Shown: positions 1-5,222 of the stretch, piece by piece
Layout: every line of letters begins with the position of its first letter
Position numbering within the stretch: position 1 is the first letter of the stretch
From: Desulfobulbaceae bacterium UBA2276
GTDB taxonomy: Bacteria > Desulfobacterota > Desulfobulbia > Desulfobulbales > Desulfocapsaceae
Assembly: GCA_002347085.1 (NCBI GenBank)
Contig: DDWW01000013.1
Location: 1-5,426 of the forward strand
DNA length: 5,426 nucleotides
Direction of reading: 5' to 3'
Position numbers and translations under genes: made by a program
Notes under the pieces: model-generated
Database searches by the model: none
Told to the model about the DNA's origin: nothing
Seen by the model: the letters and a program-made list of their open reading frames with translations, nothing else

Positions 1-2
1 TC

Positions 3-902
3 ACTGCCGGGGACATGCTCATGACCTGCGGGGCCGCCGGGGCCATCAATATCGTCATGAAATCACTGCTCAACCCAGGCGACGAGGTCATTCTGCTGGC
101 CCCCTATTTTGTTGAATACAACTTCTATGTGGATAATCACGGCGGGGTCAGCAAGGTGGTCAATACCGACCAGGAATTCAATCTGGACCTGCCCGCTATT
201 GAGGCAGCCATCACCGACAAGACCAAGGCCATACTGATCAATTCCCCCAATAACCCCACCGGCCAGATCTATTCCCAGGAATCACTGGACGCCCTGGGCA
301 GGTTGCTGGAAGCGTCCGGCAAACAACTGGGAACTACTATCTACCTCATTGCCGATGAACCCTACCGCAAGATAGTCTTCGACAACCACGAAGTGGGGAG
401 TGCCTTCCTGGCCACCAAGAACAGCATAGTCCTCTCCTCCTACTCCAAGGAGCTCTCCCTGCCCGGTGAACGAATCGGCTATCTGGCAGTCCATCCCGAA
501 ATCGTGGACAAAACCGCCCTGCTGGGGGCCTTGACGCTCGCCAACCGCATCCTCGGATTTGTCAATGCCCCGGCCCTCATGCAGCGGGCGGTGGCCAGAC
601 TCCAGGACGTGAGTATCGACAACTCCATCTACACCCGCAGACGAGAGCTGTTCTGCCGGATTCTTACGGAAGCAGGATACGAATTTATGCCTCCCAAGGG
701 TGCCTTTTATATCTTCCCCAAATCACCCATTGCCGATGATGTGGCCTTCTGCGCAATCCTCCAGGAACATAAGATCCTGGCCGTTCCCGGCTGCGGCTTT
801 GGCGCTCCCGGCTATTTTCGCCTCGCCTTCTGTATCTCCGACGACGTAATCAGCCGCTCCGCCGAAGCCTTCCGTAAGGCCATCGCCCAGGCCAGAAACT
901 GA
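3..902 (+). CDS. Class I/II pyridoxal-phosphate aminotransferase, 5'-truncated by window edge
   Basis: C-terminal 299 residues of a fold-type I PLP aminotransferase (aspartate aminotransferase-like). The frame is open to the left edge (T-A-G-D precedes the first Met at 15), so roughly the first 95 residues of a ~390-residue family protein lie outside the window. Counting from that Met, I see the glycine-rich GAAGA that contacts PLP phosphate, NNPTG (79-83) whose second Asn contacts the cofactor, DEPY (114-117) with the Asp for the pyridine nitrogen and the Tyr, and SYSKELSLPGERIGY with the Schiff-base lysine K145 (codon 447-449). The Arg in YFRLAF (R269) should bind the substrate carboxylate. 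All catalytic residues in view are intact. The family is cytosolic and moves amino groups between amino acids and 2-oxo acids; the substrate cannot be read from this fragment. The next gene on the strand begins 72 bases on, with no terminator between, so co-transcription is possible. Confidence 0.93.
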   Translation, partial: TAGDMLMTCGAAGAINIVMKSLLNPGDEVILLAPYFVEYNFYVDNHGGVSKVVNTDQEFNLDLPAIEAAITDKTKAILINSPNNPTGQIYSQESLDALGRLLEASGKQLGTTIYLIADEPYRKIVFDNHEVGSAFLATKNSIVLSSYSKELSLPGERIGYLAVHPEIVDKTALLGALTLANRILGFVNAPALMQRAVARLQDVSIDNSIYTRRRELFCRILTEAGYEFMPPKGAFYIFPKSPIADDVAFCAILQEHKILAVPGCGFGAPGYFRLAFCISDDVISRSAEAFRKAIAQARN

Positions 903-974
903 AAAACAGCTGACCCTCTGAAACAATCAGACATGCCGCTACTACCACTATATAAAAAATACGGCGATAAGATA

Positions 975-1205
975 ATGGACACCTTCAGGCTTGACCTGCA
1001 GGTCCATTTTTTCTGGGGGTTTTCTCTGACCCTGACCGGCATCTACTGGCCGCCGCTGTTCTGTGCCGGGATTGTGGTTACAGTCGTTAAGGAAGCCCTC
1101 GACCTCTGGGGCAAGGGCCACTGGAGTTGGGGGGATTTCTGGTGGGGGGTGGCCGGTTCCCTGCTGGCCCTGCTGCTGATCTGGTCACACCCCACTTGTG
1201 TGTGA
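975..1205 (+). CDS. Small VanZ-like / DUF2279-like membrane protein
   Basis: A 76-residue hydrophobic protein. It carries the spaced pattern of small VanZ-like/DUF2279-like proteins: HFFWG near the N-terminus (H11-G15), a hydrophobic stretch (about 17-38), KEALD (39-43), GHWSWGD (48-54), then a glycine-containing second hydrophobic segment (about 57-70). I expect two membrane passes in the inner membrane with K39, E40, D43 and D54 near one face. The function of such stand-alone proteins is unknown to me; family membership is by motif and not by search. Start: ATG 975 is preferred because the in-frame extension from ATG 933 has A/T-rich third positions unlike the rest of the gene. Neither start has a good Shine-Dalgarno, so 933 (90 residues) remains possible. 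The gene is supported as real by a decayed paralog at 3169-3380. It converges on the GGDEF-EAL gene with two bases between stops. Confidence 0.72.
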   Translation: MDTFRLDLQVHFFWGFSLTLTGIYWPPLFCAGIVVTVVKEALDLWGKGHWSWGDFWWGVAGSLLALLLIWSHPTCV

Positions 1206-1207
1206 CC
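1183..1207. other. Perfect 8-bp hairpin across two convergent stop codons
   Basis: GGTCACAC (1183-1190) and GTGTGACC (1200-1207) are perfect reverse complements around a 9-base loop. The structure includes the last codons and stop of the VanZ-like gene and the two bases separating it from the GGDEF-EAL stop. Neither strand has a run of T after the stem, so it is not a classic intrinsic terminator. It may act as a bidirectional transcript end or block exonuclease; that is inference. Confidence 0.35.
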
Positions 1208-2830
1208 TCAAAAGAAGTCGGAAAAGGATGAAGGTTCTGGTGTCTCTCTGTCCTTGTCGCACCAGGAAGAAGAACGAAACCAATCAGTAATCTGGCTGGG
1301 CGACAGTGGTCGGCAGACATGAAAGCCCTGAAGGAAATCGCAGCCCAATCCAACCAGCACGTTCAGAGTTTCCTCGTCTTCCACACCTTCCGCCACGACC
1401 TTACAACCGATATTATGCACCATATCAATGGTCGACTTAACAATTATTGCATTTTCTTCGTTAGAAAGCATATCAATGATAAATGATTTATCGATTTTGA
1501 TCTCGCGAGCCGGAAATCTTTTCAGATAAGAGATAGAGGAGTAACCGGTACCGAAATCATCAATGGACAACTTAACACCGATGTTTTCCAGTTCTTTCAC
1601 CACCCGGATCACCCTCTCCTGGTCGACAATGATACAGCTTTCGGTGATCTCCAGGACAAAGAGGTGAGGATCGATTCCCCATTTTTCAAGCATCTTCTTC
1701 ACTTCGTTGGGGAAGTTGAGATCGTGAAGATTTTTTATCGACAGGTTAACTGCTATAGGGATGTGCAAACCATCTTGTTTCCAGAGGGCACATTGCTCAA
1801 GAGCCTTATCCAGGACCAGCGTGGTAAGGTTTTTGATGAGTCCTGCCTGTTCCGCCAAGGGAATAAAATCATCTGGACCGATGATCCCCTTTTCCGGATG
1901 ATACCAGCGCAGAAGGGCCTCGACCCCGACCACCCCTTTCTCCTTGAGAGAGACTTGCGGCTGGTAGTCAAGAAACATCTGGTTGCCCTGCAGGGCTTTT
2001 CGCAACTCACCTACCATCACTAGACGGTTGAAGGTTATCCGGTCCTGACGGGGATTAAAGATCGCATAGATCACACCATTGCGTTTGGCATCATACATGG
2101 CCACATCGGCATAGAGGATCAGACTTTCGCAGTCTATTCCATGCTCCGGATACATGGCTATCCCTATACTGATCCCCACATTGATATTGTGCCCTTCAAT
2201 CATGAAAGGCTCTTCAACGGCCTCGGATATCTTCTGGCTGATCATCACCGCCTGGGAAAGGGTAGTGGCGGGCAAGATCAAGGCGAATTCATCACCACCA
2301 ACGCGTGCAAGGGTATCAGAATTCCTCACCAGACCCTGCATGCGGTGGGCAACCTCCTGCAACACATAATCTCCGTAAAAATGTCCCAAAGAATCGTTAA
2401 TTTCTTTAAATCGCACCAGATCCATAAGCAGGACCGCCAGCGGTTCTTGCTGACGGTTGGCAACCATGAGCCCATAGTCAAGCCGTTCCTCCATCAGGGT
2501 CCGGTTGGGGAGTTCGGTCAACTCATCATGGAGGGCGAGGTGCTCACTGCGACGGATGGAGGCCAGACTCAGGTGAACCACCAGCACAACGAAGATTGAG
2601 CCGCTTAAAAGAATGGTCGAAACAATCAAATCCTGGGTATTGGACCGACCGTTAAGAAGAACGGAGATATAGAGGATGTAACCAAAAATAAAAAAACATA
2701 TCAGAGCGCCAAGCCATTTCCAACCCTTGTAAAGCTGATTCCGTCTCTGACAGATTTTTTGAGTGGGAATCAAAGAGAATACCAGAAGAATGACCCCCAC
2801 TGCTACCATGCTGATTAAAATGGCTTTCAA
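1208..2830 (-). CDS. Membrane-anchored GGDEF-EAL cyclic di-GMP synthase/phosphodiesterase
   Basis: 540 residues. Three hydrophobic segments (about 3-21, 37-59, 67-91) form an inner-membrane anchor with no recognisable PAS, HAMP, CHASE or receiver domain, followed directly by a cytosolic GGDEF domain (about 95-260) and an EAL domain (about 270-520). GGDEF is exact (178-182), the inhibitory RxxD site is present as RNSD (169-172) five residues before it, and D137, N145 and D146 of the metal/guanine segment are kept; the usual second Asp of DxD is Val139. The EAL domain keeps E304 (EALLR), N362, E394, the D424-D425 pair (DDFGTGYSS), K445, E481 and Q501, the catalytic set known from RocR-type enzymes with the same spacing. 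Both activities therefore look possible; which dominates cannot be told. The start is TTG at 2830: AAGGGA lies 9 bases upstream and an in-frame stop lies eight codons above. ATG 2809 is the alternative and lacks a ribosome site. Transcribed alone, convergent with the VanZ-like gene. Confidence 0.95.
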   Translation of the reverse strand: MKAILISMVAVGVILLVFSLIPTQKICQRRNQLYKGWKWLGALICFFIFGYILYISVLLNGRSNTQDLIVSTILLSGSIFVVLVVHLSLASIRRSEHLALHDELTELPNRTLMEERLDYGLMVANRQQEPLAVLLMDLVRFKEINDSLGHFYGDYVLQEVAHRMQGLVRNSDTLARVGGDEFALILPATTLSQAVMISQKISEAVEEPFMIEGHNINVGISIGIAMYPEHGIDCESLILYADVAMYDAKRNGVIYAIFNPRQDRITFNRLVMVGELRKALQGNQMFLDYQPQVSLKEKGVVGVEALLRWYHPEKGIIGPDDFIPLAEQAGLIKNLTTLVLDKALEQCALWKQDGLHIPIAVNLSIKNLHDLNFPNEVKKMLEKWGIDPHLFVLEITESCIIVDQERVIRVVKELENIGVKLSIDDFGTGYSSISYLKRFPAREIKIDKSFIIDMLSNEENAIIVKSTIDMVHNIGCKVVAEGVEDEETLNVLVGLGCDFLQGFHVCRPLSPSQITDWFRSSSWCDKDRETPEPSSFSDFF

Positions 2831-2839
2831 TTGACAAAT

Positions 2840-2845
2840 TCCCTT
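2840..2845 (-). promoter_or_regulatory. Ribosome binding site supporting a TTG start of the GGDEF-EAL gene
   Basis: AAGGGA on the minus strand, 9 bases before TTG 2830. No comparable purine run precedes the first ATG (2809), and starting there would remove seven residues of the first membrane segment, so this site favours the TTG. Confidence 0.55.
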
Positions 2846-2866
2846 GGTTAATTAAGTATGGAGAGC

Positions 2867-2888
2867 TCCCTTCCTTACGGGGAAGGGA
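2867..2888. promoter_or_regulatory. 8-bp hairpin upstream of the GGDEF-EAL gene
   Basis: TCCCTTCC (2867-2874) and GGAAGGGA (2881-2888) pair perfectly around a 6-base loop, 36 bases upstream of the TTG start on the minus strand. It could be a leader stem-loop or an operator; no T run follows within a few bases on either strand. The right arm on the minus strand is itself purine-rich and resembles a ribosome site, but it is too far from the start to serve as one. Function is inference. Confidence 0.25.
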
Positions 2889-3147
2889 TGCACAGCTTAA
2901 TGCAACGGCTATTTCCTTCCCCTCTCTCTACTCAAATCGAGCCTAAAGATGAAGCAAAAAGATACCGGTTTCTTTTTTCTTAAGCCGCCCTTTTCATCTA
3001 TAACTTTCGACAGATTGCTCTTCCAGATCTTCAATCTTGCCAGTACCGTGATCACAGGAACCTCTACCCCCTTTACCCAAAACCGTACAGTGAGCTGTCA
3101 TCTGCAAGACCCAACGCCGAATTGAAAAAAGGGGAAACAGGCGGAGC
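2889..3147. other. Gene-poor intergenic stretch left of the VanZ-like remnant
   Basis: No open frame here has a ribosome site, coding bias or a recognisable family. The region is low in G+C at 2940-2985, with an imperfect palindrome centred on ACCGGT (about 2956-2977: AAAAAGA ... TCTTTTT) followed by more T on the plus strand. It must hold the promoter of the GGDEF-EAL gene, but I could not find a -10/-35 pair that I would defend. Part may be further decayed coding sequence associated with the pseudogene to the right. Confidence 0.5.
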
Positions 3148-3159
3148 CTCTTGCAGGGA
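3148..3159 (+). repeat. 12-bp direct repeat, copy 1
   Basis: CTCTTGCAGGGA, just left of the VanZ-like remnant. An exact second copy is at 3349-3360. The last nine bases plus the following A (TTGCAGGGAA) also occur at 5380-5389. Confidence 0.5.
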
Positions 3160-3184
3160 AGTAGTGTTTTGACCTGTAGTTCCA

Positions 3185-3202
3185 TTTTTTTTTGGGGGGG
3201 GG
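3185..3202 (+). repeat. T9-G9 homopolymer pair inside the pseudogene
   Basis: Nine T followed immediately by nine G, where the intact copy has T6, C, T, G5. Such runs are prone to strand slippage and to sequencing error; the run contributes to the frame change in the remnant. Confidence 0.8.
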
Positions 3203-3348
3203 TAGTCCTGACCCTGGCCGCCGCTGTTCAGCTCCGGGATTGTGGTCACGATCTTAAGGAGAAGCCCTTAACCTCTGAAGCAAGTGGTCACTGGAGCTGG
3301 GGTGGGGGGGTTTATAGTGGGGAGGGGGACGTTCCCTGCCGGCCCTGG

Positions 3349-3360
3349 CTCTTGCAGGGA
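3349..3360 (+). repeat. 12-bp direct repeat, copy 2
   Basis: CTCTTGCAGGGA, identical to 3148-3159 and 201 bases from it. This copy lies within the part that still aligns to the intact VanZ-like gene, where that gene reads differently, so the repeat is not simply inherited from the gene. Confidence 0.5.
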
Positions 3361-3406
3361 CACACCAACCGGGCCTGTGATCCGGAAAGATTATGCCGAC
3401 GAACGT

Positions 3407-3442
3407 GAGGAACAGGAATACGAAAAATTATTCCTGTTCCTC
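3407..3442. terminator. Perfect 14-bp inverted repeat at the 3' end of the VF530 gene
   Basis: GAGGAACAGGAATA (3407-3420) and TATTCCTGTTCCTC (3429-3442) are exact reverse complements with an 8-base loop. On the minus strand the first arm codes the last residues of the VF530 protein (EEQE and stop), and the loop ATTTTTCG holds the only T run. No T tract follows the second arm, so this is not a textbook intrinsic terminator. It may end or protect the der operon transcript; that role is inferred from position. Confidence 0.5.
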
Positions 3443-3682
3443 CTTCCAGTCTTTGACAAAATTACGAACATACCAATCCTCAACCTTTTTCCTGGCCCAG
3501 GGGGTTTTCCGCAAAAACACCAGGCTGGACTTAATGCTTGGCTCACTGACAAAACATTGGATCTTGATCTTCCGGCCCATTTTTTCCCAACCATACTTCT
3601 CAAGCAGCCGGGCCAGAATCATCTCCAAGGTAACGCCATGCAGGGGATTATTCGGTTGTTGACCATTCTTACTGACATTCAT
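3428..3682 (-). CDS. VF530 / DUF2132 family putative DNA-binding protein
   Basis: 84 residues, the usual size of the family. The diagnostic run is present: NNPLHGVTLEMIL near residues 11-23, a KYGWEKMGRKI segment, CFVSEPSIKSSL, then FLRKTPWARKKVEDWY (about 57-72). This is the VF530 family signature (DUF2132, named for a Vibrio fischeri protein studied by NMR and reported to bind DNA); the small, mostly helical, basic character fits, but its cellular role is not established. The ATG at 3682 is the only candidate start in its frame near the upstream gene. It has no ribosome site at normal distance and begins 4 bases after the stop of the lysine-rich small gene, so translational coupling is likely. 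The last codons form one arm of a perfect inverted repeat. It is probably the last gene of a der-led operon. Confidence 0.9.
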   Translation of the reverse strand: MNVSKNGQQPNNPLHGVTLEMILARLLEKYGWEKMGRKIKIQCFVSEPSIKSSLVFLRKTPWARKKVEDWYVRNFVKDWKEEQE

Positions 3683-3686
3683 ACAA

Positions 3687-3803
3687 TTATGGCATTTGCC
3701 CCTTCTTCTCTTCCTTCTTGACCCGCTTTTCCGCTTTTTTTTCCTTCATAGTCTTGGCCGGTTCTTTCTTCGCTTCTTTTTTGGTGTTTTGTTCCTTACC
3801 CAT
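3687..3803 (-). CDS. 38-residue lysine-rich small protein
   Basis: A short gene, ATG 3803 to TAA 3687, with sequence beginning MGKEQNTKKEAKKEPAKT. It contains 14 Lys, 1 Arg and 7 Glu in 38 residues, with no hydrophobic segment and no Cys, so it is highly charged (net about +8), cytosolic, and probably disordered or a single charged helix. Its best support is the Shine-Dalgarno AAGGAGG seven bases before the ATG, the strongest in the window, and the 4-base spacing to the VF530 gene. I recall similar tiny K/E-rich proteins starting MGKE/MAKG...KKEPAKT in proteobacteria, but I cannot confirm homologs here. Nucleic-acid or ribosome binding is a guess from charge. It lies 75 bases downstream of der on the same strand, with no terminator seen between. 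Confidence 0.82.
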   Translation of the reverse strand: MGKEQNTKKEAKKEPAKTMKEKKAEKRVKKEEKKGQMP

Positions 3804-3810
3804 GATTTTT

Positions 3811-3817
3811 CCTCCTT
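3811..3817 (-). promoter_or_regulatory. Strong Shine-Dalgarno for the lysine-rich small gene
   Basis: AAGGAGG on the minus strand, 7 bases before ATG 3803. This near-ideal site is the main argument that the 38-codon frame is translated and may also feed ribosomes into the coupled VF530 gene. Confidence 0.8.
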
Positions 3818-3878
3818 CAGGCTGTTTACGTTATTTTTGAGCTGTTCCTAGCGCCTAACCACTGCCACAAAACGAAGA

Positions 3879-5222
3879 TTACTTCTTTTCATCTTTATCC
3901 CGATTCTTGTCCCGAATAACCAGCCGCACCGGTACCTTATCTAAACCCAAACCATCGCGAAAACGATTGGTCAGATACCGCTCATAAGAGAAATGAACTC
4001 CCTTGGAGCTATTACTCATGATCACAAATTGCGGTGGTTTGATACCAATCTGGGAGGTAAAATAAAATTTAAGCCGCTTGTTTTTGTAAATAGGGGGGCT
4101 ATGGGCCGCCACAGCATCTTGAAGTAACTGATTCAGGGCCGCTGTTGGAAATTTGGAAGTAAACTGTTTATACACCGATCCGATGGTCGGGAAAAGCCGT
4201 TTGATCCCATAACCAGTGAGTGCAGAGACATGGAGGACAGGCGCAAACCCCACAAAAGGGATGGCTCTGGCAATCTCGGCCCACAGATGTTCCTGCCTCT
4301 TTTTATCATCCTTGATCAGATCCCACTTATTCACCAGGATAATAAGCCCGCGCCCCTGCTCCTGAGTATAGCCGATCACTGTGGTATCTTGCTCGGTAAT
4401 CCCCTCGTTGGCATCAATCAGGACTACGGCAATATCACACTTTTCCATAGAGGAAAGACCTTTCAATATACTGAATTTCTCCAGTTTTTCCGTGGTCTTT
4501 CCCTTACGGCGAATGCCTGCGGTATCTATCAGCAGATAATTATACTGATCATAACTAAGCAGGGTGTCAACTGCGTCGCGAGTGGTACCCGAGATCTCAG
4601 AGACCACCATCCGCTCTTGGCCCAGGATCTGATTGATCATGGACGACTTGCCGACGTTGGGACGCCCAAAAAAAGCCACCTTGATGGTATTTTCCGGCAG
4701 AGCGACCTCATCATCATTCTTTTTCAGGTGCTTGCTCAAACCGTCCATCAGGGTATAAAAGCCGAAGCTATGCTCACCTGAAAGCGGCCACAAGGGCTCC
4801 ACTCCCAACTCATAAAAAGGAGAGAGCAGTTTCAGCTCCTGCTCGGGGCTATCAATTTTATTAACCACATGAAATATGGTCTTATCGGTGCGGCGCAACA
4901 GATCAACAACCTCAAGGTCAGCAGGCAAAATACCCTGACGCCCATCCATAAGAAAGATTATAATATCAGCTTCTTCAATGGCGGCCATGGCCTGTTCCCG
5001 GATGTGATCCACCATCAGGTCTTCGGGATTATCATCAATACCACCGGTATCGACCAGCATGAACATCTTCTCGTCCCAGATCACTCTTGCGTAATGACGG
5101 TCACGGGTAACACCGGGTGTTGGGTCAACAATAGCCTGTCTGGATTTAGTAATCCGGTTAAACAGGGTCGATTTTCCCACATTGGGACGCCCAACTAAGG
5201 CAACTATAGAATGCGTTGGCAT
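3879..5222 (-). CDS. der: Ribosome biogenesis GTPase Der (EngA)
   Basis: 447 residues, within the normal family range. Two tandem Era-like GTPase domains are followed by a C-terminal KH-like domain, the arrangement unique to Der. Domain 1: GRPNVGKS (11-18), PGVTRDR with switch Thr39, DTGG (58-61), NKID (121-124) and SGEHSFG (148-154, where SAEHG is more usual). Domain 2: GRPNVGKS (186-193), SGTTRD (211-216), DTAG (233-236), NKWD (298-301), SAL (333-335). The KH-like part spans about 355-437 and ends in a charged tail rich in D, K and R. All nucleotide-binding motifs are intact, including the Asn of NVGKS seen in potassium-stimulated GTPases. Der is an essential 50S-subunit assembly factor. 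ATG 5222 has a purine-rich AAAAGGA close upstream and starts with the usual short MPTxxIVALVG beginning. It is the first gene of the apparent minus-strand operon in this window. Confidence 0.98.
   Translation of the reverse strand: MPTHSIVALVGRPNVGKSTLFNRITKSRQAIVDPTPGVTRDRHYARVIWDEKMFMLVDTGGIDDNPEDLMVDHIREQAMAAIEEADIIIFLMDGRQGILPADLEVVDLLRRTDKTIFHVVNKIDSPEQELKLLSPFYELGVEPLWPLSGEHSFGFYTLMDGLSKHLKKNDDEVALPENTIKVAFFGRPNVGKSSMINQILGQERMVVSEISGTTRDAVDTLLSYDQYNYLLIDTAGIRRKGKTTEKLEKFSILKGLSSMEKCDIAVVLIDANEGITEQDTTVIGYTQEQGRGLIILVNKWDLIKDDKKRQEHLWAEIARAIPFVGFAPVLHVSALTGYGIKRLFPTIGSVYKQFTSKFPTAALNQLLQDAVAAHSPPIYKNKRLKFYFTSQIGIKPPQFVIMSNSSKGVHFSYERYLTNRFRDGLGLDKVPVRLVIRDKNRDKDEKK

Larger units (their letters stand above)
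3169..3380 (+). pseudogene. Decayed copy of the VanZ-like membrane protein gene at 975-1205
   Basis: The plus strand aligns collinearly with 991-1205. Shared blocks are TTGACCTG (3169-3176 = 991-998), TCCATTTTTT (3181-3190 = 1003-1012), CTGACCCTG (3208-3216 = 1026-1034), GCCGCCGCTGTTC (3217-3229 = 1049-1061), CCGGGATTGTGGT (3234-3246 = 1066-1078), then CACTGGAG.TGG and a CCCTG-rich 3' part. The protein signal is split over frames: FFWG, then PPLFSSGIVVT in another frame, then KE...GHWSWG. Relative to the intact gene there is a 14-base deletion (bases 1035-1048 missing, between CTG repeats), a lengthened T9-G9 run at 3185-3202, and no matching start codon. It encodes no intact VanZ-like protein. 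The 3' boundary (TGA at 3378-3380 matching the real stop) is approximate. It lies upstream of the GGDEF-EAL gene on the opposite strand. Confidence 0.82.

Noticed and set aside
933..974. N-terminal extension of the VanZ-like protein from ATG 933
   Set aside because: Third-position base use differs sharply from the rest of the gene and no ribosome site precedes it. It is kept only as an alternative start.
812..1353. Minus-strand frames 812-1042 and 1087-1353 around the VanZ-like gene
   Set aside because: Both overlap better-supported genes and lack ribosome sites. Only the plus-strand frame shows the HFFWG...KEALD...GHWSWGD pattern that recurs in the remnant.
1664..2599. Plus-strand open frames (1664-2023, 2141-2599, 2154-2369) inside the GGDEF-EAL gene
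   Set aside because: They are antisense to well-conserved GGDEF and EAL motifs, have no ribosome sites and resemble no family.
2956..2977. Imperfect palindrome around ACCGGT followed by T, considered as an intrinsic terminator
   Set aside because: The stem is mainly A-T pairs, has a mismatch and leaves no loop, and no plus-strand gene ends nearby.
2994..3185. Minus-strand 63-residue frame overlapping the remnant
   Set aside because: Its ATG follows an A9 run with no ribosome site, it overlaps the plus-strand VanZ-like remnant, and it resembles no family.
3151..3721. Plus-strand frames 3151-3408, 3284-3721 and 3393-3662
   Set aside because: The first is a chance reading through the pseudogene; the others run antisense to the VF530 gene.
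4230..5198. Plus-strand frames 4230-4781 and 4869-5198
   Set aside because: Shadows antisense to the conserved GTPase motifs of Der.
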